Shown here piece by piece: positions 7,573-10,121 of a stretch of 10,121 nt of DNA. The number at the start of each line of letters is the position of its first letter. Positions within the stretch are counted from its first letter, which is position 1. The DNA comes from Coriobacteriia bacterium (GTDB lineage Bacteria; Actinomycetota; Coriobacteriia; WRKU01). Below the pieces are notes generated by a model. It saw only the letters and a program-made list of their open reading frames with translations, was not told where the DNA came from and searched no databases. The translations under genes were made by a program, and so were the position numbers. Location of the stretch: assembly GCA_009784095.1 (NCBI GenBank), contig WRDL01000048.1, forward strand, positions 1 to 10,121. Direction: 5' to 3'.

Positions 7573-8049
7573 CTACCTCAACGCGCTGATGCCAACGTCT
7601 CCGACCAGAAGCGCAGAGGCTTCCGACATCGTGAGAGAGGCAACTCGTCCCCAGAATTCCGATTTCTCGAATCGGCTGATCTCCTCGACCATGATCTCCT
7701 CATCGAGTGAGACATGCGTTTTCGCGGCGGGTGGGTCGACCATACCGAGATCTTCTTTGGCAACGCTCAGAAGACGATCGTTGGATTTGATGACCGCTTC
7801 GTCGATCAGTAGTTTTTGGTTCACCGTAAATTCATCGGCGATATCGTTCTTCAGTTCAGCTGAGATCTGTTGCATACGGGTCGCGTCGGCGATGAGCCAG
7901 ACCGGACCGAAAGAGACAGCCGCCACGATCATGACGATCAGGGCGAATGCGAAGACCAGGCGGAAGAACATGGTGCGTTGTTTGTTCTGTTCGATCAGCG
8001 CTTGTTTGCGCTTGGAATGGTTCAATTTGACTTTGATGACTCGCCCCAT
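7573..8049 (-). CDS. ftsL: FtsL-like divisome protein (single-span, coiled coil)
   Basis: FtsL is a bitopic membrane protein that, with DivIC/FtsB and DivIB/FtsQ, activates FtsW-FtsI at the septum. The 158 residues show a basic cytoplasmic N-terminus (1-28, many Lys and Arg), one membrane span (about 29-53) and an outer segment (about 57-100) with heptad-like hydrophobic spacing and ending in AKEDLGMVDP, the usual FtsL/DivIC juncture. The C-terminal 50 residues are acidic and of no recognised family. FtsL is poorly conserved, so identification rests on topology and on position between rsmH and ftsI. The ATG at 8049 was preferred to an upstream ATG at 8094 because AAGGAGGA directly precedes it and the upstream extension is arginine-rich and unlike the family. 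The gap to rsmH is 46 bases. Confidence 0.85.
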   Translation of the reverse strand: MGRVIKVKLNHSKRKQALIEQNKQRTMFFRLVFAFALIVMIVAAVSFGPVWLIADATRMQQISAELKNDIADEFTVNQKLLIDEAVIKSNDRLLSVAKEDLGMVDPPAAKTHVSLDEEIMVEEISRFEKSEFWGRVASLTMSEASALLVGDVGISALR

Positions 8050-8052
8050 GGC

Positions 8053-8060
8053 TCCTCCTT
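8053..8060 (-). promoter_or_regulatory. Ribosome binding site of ftsL
   Basis: AAGGAGGA on the minus strand, 3 bases from the ATG at 8049 (4 bases from the GGAGG core), is the strongest Shine-Dalgarno sequence in the window. It decides the ftsL start against the in-frame ATG at 8094. Confidence 0.8.
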
Positions 8061-8095
8061 TCCGTCTTCTTCGCCGCCATAAGGCAGCGCACATT

Positions 8096-9085
8096 CTATC
8101 GTTTCTGCGCGACGCGCAACCTCGCGGAGCGCGCCCGCGGATTCTTTTCTATTTCCTCAGCGCTCGGCACTATCGCCTTGCGCGTGATGATCTCAAGTGT
8201 CGGTACATGGCCACACGTACATATCGGCATATCATCGGGACAGATGCATCCTTGCGCGTACTTTCGAAACATCTGCTTTACCAGACGGTCCTCAAGCGAG
8301 TGAAAGGTCAGTACTCCGACCCTTCCTCCGGGACGCAACCAACGGATCGCTGCCTCAAGCCCGCTCTCCAGCGCGCCGAGTTCATCGTTGAGGTGAATAC
8401 GCAACGCTTGGAATGTGCGCTTGGCGGGATGACCGCCTTCGCGTCGGGCACTCGCGGGGATGGCCGCTTTGATGATGTCGACCAACTGGTGCGTGCGCTC
8501 GATGGGCTCGTTCTCGCGATGCGCAACGATGAATTGCGCGATCCGACTCGCCCACCTCTCTTCTCCATACTCGCGGATGATGCGGGATAGTTCCTCTTCG
8601 CTGGCCTCGTTCACCAGATCGGCGGCGGTTCGACTTGTCGAGCGATCCATTCGCATGTCGAGCGGACCGTCCTCCTTGAAACTAAACCCGCGATCGGCGT
8701 TATCGATCTGCGGAGAGGACATCCCCACATCGAAAAGGAACGTGTCGACGTAGGGGATCCCGATATCGGTCAGGATGCGATCGAGGTTCGCGAAGTTGTC
8801 TCTCACGAAGATGACTTCGAGTTCATCGGTAGGAAGAATTTGTTGGCCGAGGCGTGCTGCGTAATCTGGTGTGATGTGCGCTCCTTCGTCTTGGTCGATA
8901 CCAATGAAGGTCGCGCGGGGGGCGATATGTGACAACAGTGCGCTCGCGTGCCCACCGTACCCGAAGGTACAGTCGACCACGACTGAGCAAGGTGTTGGGT
9001 TCAATTGCTGCGTGACCTCGGCCAACAAAATGGGGATATGCTGATATGCAGTTGTCAATTTCGAGCTGTCCACCTGACAGCCCAC
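8096..9085 (-). CDS. rsmH: RsmH (MraW), 16S rRNA cytosine-1402 N4-methyltransferase
   Basis: This S-adenosylmethionine-dependent enzyme methylates N4 of C1402 in the decoding centre of 16S rRNA. It is encoded in the dcw cluster of most bacteria although its substrate is ribosomal. The signatures visible in the 329-residue frame are YQHIPILLAEV (14-24), the SAM-binding VVDCTFGYGGHASALL (36-51), GIDQDE (62-67), FDVGMSSPQID (118-128), RGFSFKEDGPLDMRMD (132-147), KRTFQALRIHLN (222-233), LTFHSLEDR (259-267) and the terminal ARLRVA. A four-cysteine cluster (280, 282, 289, 291) matches a C-x-C-P...C-x-C-G pattern common in Gram-positive RsmH. The start is uncertain: GTG at 9085 (2 bases after the mraZ stop), GTG at 9073 (GGTGGG at 7-base spacing) or TTG at 9058, which would give the usual short N-terminus before YQHIP. 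Confidence 0.96.
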   Translation of the reverse strand: MGCQVDSSKLTTAYQHIPILLAEVTQQLNPTPCSVVVDCTFGYGGHASALLSHIAPRATFIGIDQDEGAHITPDYAARLGQQILPTDELEVIFVRDNFANLDRILTDIGIPYVDTFLFDVGMSSPQIDNADRGFSFKEDGPLDMRMDRSTSRTAADLVNEASEEELSRIIREYGEERWASRIAQFIVAHRENEPIERTHQLVDIIKAAIPASARREGGHPAKRTFQALRIHLNDELGALESGLEAAIRWLRPGGRVGVLTFHSLEDRLVKQMFRKYAQGCICPDDMPICTCGHVPTLEIITRKAIVPSAEEIEKNPRARSARLRVAQKR

Positions 9086-9087
9086 CG

Positions 9088-9516
9088 TTAGAGCTTGCCC
9101 TCAGCTGATAGCTTCGCGGTCAGCTCATCTATATTTGACTCAGCGGTGTAATCGGCGTACCGGGAGCTATCCCAGATCTCGATACGGTCGATGGCACCGA
9201 TGATGGTCAAATCCTTGGAAAGTCGCGCGTGGTCGCGCAGAGGGACCGGTATACGGATCCTGCCCGCCGAGTCGATTTCCACCTCGTCGGTCCCCGCACC
9301 GAAGATCCGGCGCATACGACGCGAGTCGGGATCGAGCGCTTCTTCGCGCAGAAGGCTCTCGGCGAACTCCTCGAACTTCTCGGGAGTAAAGAGCCACAGA
9401 CAGTCTTCGGGACCCTTGACGAGCATGGTGCTGCCGGTCAGACGCCCGCGAAATTTGGATGGGAGGCTTACGCGTCCCTTGGCGTCCATGGTGTGTGTAT
9501 ACTCTCCGAAGAACAT
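9088..9516 (-). CDS. mraZ: MraZ, transcriptional regulator of the dcw cluster
   Basis: MraZ is an AbrB/SpoVT-type DNA-binding protein that forms ring oligomers and represses or tunes its own cluster by binding direct repeats at its promoter. The 142 residues match the family length of about 140-150. Two swapped-hairpin repeats are marked by DAKGRVSLPSKFR (11-23) and DSAGRIRIPVPLR (82-94). The ATG at 9516 gives the canonical N-terminus MFFGEYTHTMDAKGR. The in-frame ATG at 9528 lies within the predicted -10 box and the open frame reaching 9753 is untranslated upstream region, so both were set aside. The mRNA leader would be only about 3-5 bases, so translation is probably leaderless or nearly so. 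The rsmH start follows the stop by 2 bases. Confidence 0.96.
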   Translation of the reverse strand: MFFGEYTHTMDAKGRVSLPSKFRGRLTGSTMLVKGPEDCLWLFTPEKFEEFAESLLREEALDPDSRRMRRIFGAGTDEVEIDSAGRIRIPVPLRDHARLSKDLTIIGAIDRIEIWDSSRYADYTAESNIDELTAKLSAEGKL

Positions 9517-9526
9517 GATGCCTAGC

Positions 9527-9555
9527 ATTGTATCCCACTTTATGCCACTGTGCAA
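9527..9555 (-). promoter_or_regulatory. Predicted sigma-70-type promoter of mraZ and the dcw cluster
   Basis: On the minus strand TTGCAC (9555-9550) is the -35 box, followed by exactly 17 bases and TACAAT (9532-9527) as the -10 box. A start site about 7 bases on would fall near 9519-9521, three to five bases before the mraZ ATG at 9516. The -35 box and its two preceding G bases are identical to those of the promoter at 10091-10119. Confidence 0.75.
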
Positions 9556-9580
9556 CCATAAAAAACACTTTATCCTACTT
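9531..9580 (-). promoter_or_regulatory. Putative MraZ operator: 10-bp-phased AAGTGG-like direct repeats
   Basis: Read on the minus strand in steps of ten from 9580, the region gives AAGTAGGATA, AAGTGTTTTT, TATGGTTGCA, CAGTGGCATA and AAGTGGGATA. Four of the five carry AGT(G/A)(G/T) at the same phase, and two read AAAGTG when the preceding base is included. MraZ proteins are known to bind direct repeats of TGGG-type (Escherichia coli) or AAAGTG-type (Mycoplasma) with about 10-bp spacing in front of mraZ. The array spans the -35 and -10 boxes, as expected of an autorepressor. Binding by this MraZ is inferred. Confidence 0.6.
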
Positions 9581-9690
9581 TTTGGTTCCGCAAGCCCCTT
9601 TGTGGGCGTGAGAACCCTTTTGCGAGGGTAGTTTTTGGGCGTGATGATCTTTCGGGAAAAAGAGGCTGAATCAGAAGCGCAGAGAGACAG

Positions 9691-9735
9691 CGGTGAGACA
9701 ATAGTGAGACAGTAGGATCGGTTCCTATTGTCCCA
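9691..9735 (-). repeat. Hairpin-forming intergenic element, copy A (upstream of mraZ)
   Basis: On the minus strand 9723-9735 can pair with 9705-9717 around a 5-base loop (ACCGA): 13 positions with one A-C mismatch and one G-T pair. It overlaps three tandem 11-bp units starting TGTCTC (9701-9711, 9690-9700, 9679-9689). The sequence is closely related to copy B at 5779-5820, differing mainly by two GA insertions and about seven substitutions. It lies 16 bases past the terminator of the upstream gene and about 135 bases before the mraZ -35 box. No T-tract follows, so it is not an obvious intrinsic terminator. Confidence 0.6.
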
Positions 9736-9750
9736 TTCTTTCCTATCGCG

Positions 9751-9778
9751 CAAAAAGAAACCCCCGAGTGGGGGTTTC
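9751..9778 (-). terminator. Intrinsic terminator of the small membrane protein gene
   Basis: Bases 9757-9765 and 9770-9778 form a perfect 9-bp stem (GAAACCCCC with GGGGGTTTC) around a 4-base loop. On the minus strand it is followed by TTTTTG at 9756-9751. It lies 22 bases after the stop codon at 9801, separating that gene from the dcw cluster. Confidence 0.92.
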
Positions 9779-9800
9779 GAAAAGACTCTATGAGTGAAGG

Positions 9801-10055
9801 TTACTCTTCAATGACGACGACTTCCTCGACGGGTTTGCCCTTCTTCATCGCCTTGGCTGCCTGACGCTCGGCGAGTTTCGCCTCGTACTCGGCATCCGCA
9901 GGAATGAACGCTTCCGCTTTCTTCATTGCCTTTGCTGCATACCAACCGGTCAGTATTCCCGCCAACGTGATGAGAATCATCATCAGGTAGAAGAAGTTAT
10001 TCATTACCATCGGAATATTGTAGCTAAACATCCAATGAGCCATTGCATCAGCCAT
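9801..10055 (-). CDS. Small single-span membrane protein of unknown function, 84 residues
   Basis: I do not recognise this family. The protein has a short N-terminus rich in Met, Ala and aromatic residues, one hydrophobic span (about 20-41, containing FFYLMMILITLAGILTGWY), then a charged cytoplasm-like tail with alternating Lys, Ala and Glu that could form an amphipathic helix, ending in an acidic VVVIEE. The heptad AAKAMKK occurs twice (40-46 and 66-72). The ATG at 10055 is chosen because GGGAGG lies 7 bases upstream; the in-frame TTG at 10061 is too close to that site. The gene has its own promoter and a strong terminator, so it appears monocistronic and separately controlled from the adjacent dcw cluster. 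The strong signals suggest good expression. A link with cell division is possible from position only and is not shown by sequence. Confidence 0.8.
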   Translation of the reverse strand: MADAMAHWMFSYNIPMVMNNFFYLMMILITLAGILTGWYAAKAMKKAEAFIPADAEYEAKLAERQAAKAMKKGKPVEEVVVIEE

Positions 10056-10062
10056 AGTCAAA

Positions 10063-10068
10063 CCTCCC
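10063..10068 (-). promoter_or_regulatory. Ribosome binding site of the 84-residue protein
   Basis: GGGAGG on the minus strand, 7 bases before the ATG at 10055, supports that start over the TTG at 10061, which would leave only one base of spacing. Confidence 0.8.
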
Positions 10069-10090
10069 GGTTTAGTTGAACGACGAAACT

Positions 10091-10119
10091 ATAGTACCCT
10101 TACCCCTTACTTTGTGCAA
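10091..10119 (-). promoter_or_regulatory. Predicted promoter of the small membrane protein gene
   Basis: TTGCAC (10119-10114) and TACTAT (10096-10091) are separated by exactly 17 bases on the minus strand. A start near 10083-10085 would give a leader of about 28 bases containing the GGGAGG ribosome binding site. Confidence 0.75.
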
Positions 10120-10121
10120 CC

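Noticed and set aside
7541..8590. Plus-strand open frame (349 codons) opposite ftsL and rsmH
   Set aside because: It is antisense to rsmH, whose motifs are intact; its composition is that of a shadow frame.
9614..9629. ACCC/GGGT inverted repeat between the hairpin element and the mraZ promoter
   Set aside because: Only 4 bp of stem with an 8-base loop; too weak to call a terminator or riboswitch.
9603..9644. Direct repeat TGGGCGTGA at 9603-9611 and 9636-9644
   Set aside because: Only two short copies at 33-base spacing, not near the promoter boxes; could be chance. Kept here as a note only.
9517..9753. N-terminal extension of mraZ up to 9753
   Set aside because: It covers the promoter, the repeats and the hairpin element; MraZ proteins start at MFFGEY-like sequence.
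1..10121. CRISPR array, tRNA, rRNA, insertion sequence, toxin-antitoxin or phage defence genes
   Set aside because: I see no regular spaced repeats, no transposase or terminal inverted repeats, no cloverleaf and no defence-type proteins; the window is a conserved cell-wall cluster.

Overview
The window holds a nearly complete division and cell-wall (dcw) cluster, all on the minus strand. Read in the direction of transcription (right to left) it runs: a small membrane protein with its own promoter and terminator, then mraZ, rsmH (mraW), ftsL, ftsI (class B penicillin-binding protein), murE, murF, mraY, murD, and the 5' part of ftsW, which runs off the left edge. No plus-strand gene is supported. 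The gene order, moderately high GC, tight spacing and GTG/TTG starts suggest a Gram-positive bacterium. I lean towards Actinomycetota of the Coriobacteriia type because the penicillin-binding protein has no PASTA tail and an FtsL-like gene sits between rsmH and ftsI. This placement is inference, not proven.

Right end (9751-10119): a short gene for an 84-residue single-span membrane protein of unknown function, with a clear promoter (TTGCAC-N17-TACTAT), a strong ribosome binding site and a 9-bp GC-rich intrinsic terminator. Next comes a regulatory gap of about 230 bases (9517-9750). It holds a 45-base hairpin-forming element, 10-bp-phased AAGTGG-like repeats resembling MraZ operator sites, and a promoter (TTGCAC-N17-TACAAT) whose predicted start lies only a few bases before the mraZ ATG.

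Middle (5826-9516): mraZ (regulator), rsmH (16S rRNA methyltransferase), ftsL (divisome scaffold) and ftsI (septal transpeptidase) follow with gaps of 1 to 46 bases. After ftsI there is a 192-base non-coding gap carrying a second copy of the hairpin element. Beyond it lies a murE that lacks the N-terminal uridine-binding domain.

Left part (1-5633): murE, murF, mraY, murD and ftsW supply the stem-peptide ligases, the lipid I synthase and the septal glycosyltransferase. MurE adds residue 3 (meso-diaminopimelate predicted from DNPR). MurF adds the D-Ala-D-Ala pair. MurD adds D-Glu. MraY moves the UDP-MurNAc-pentapeptide onto undecaprenyl phosphate. FtsW and FtsI polymerise and cross-link septal peptidoglycan.

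Most of this is ordinary core genome. The two points that stand out are the truncated murE, with a possible remnant of its original start upstream, and the paired hairpin element present in the only two sizeable intergenic gaps inside or just before the cluster.
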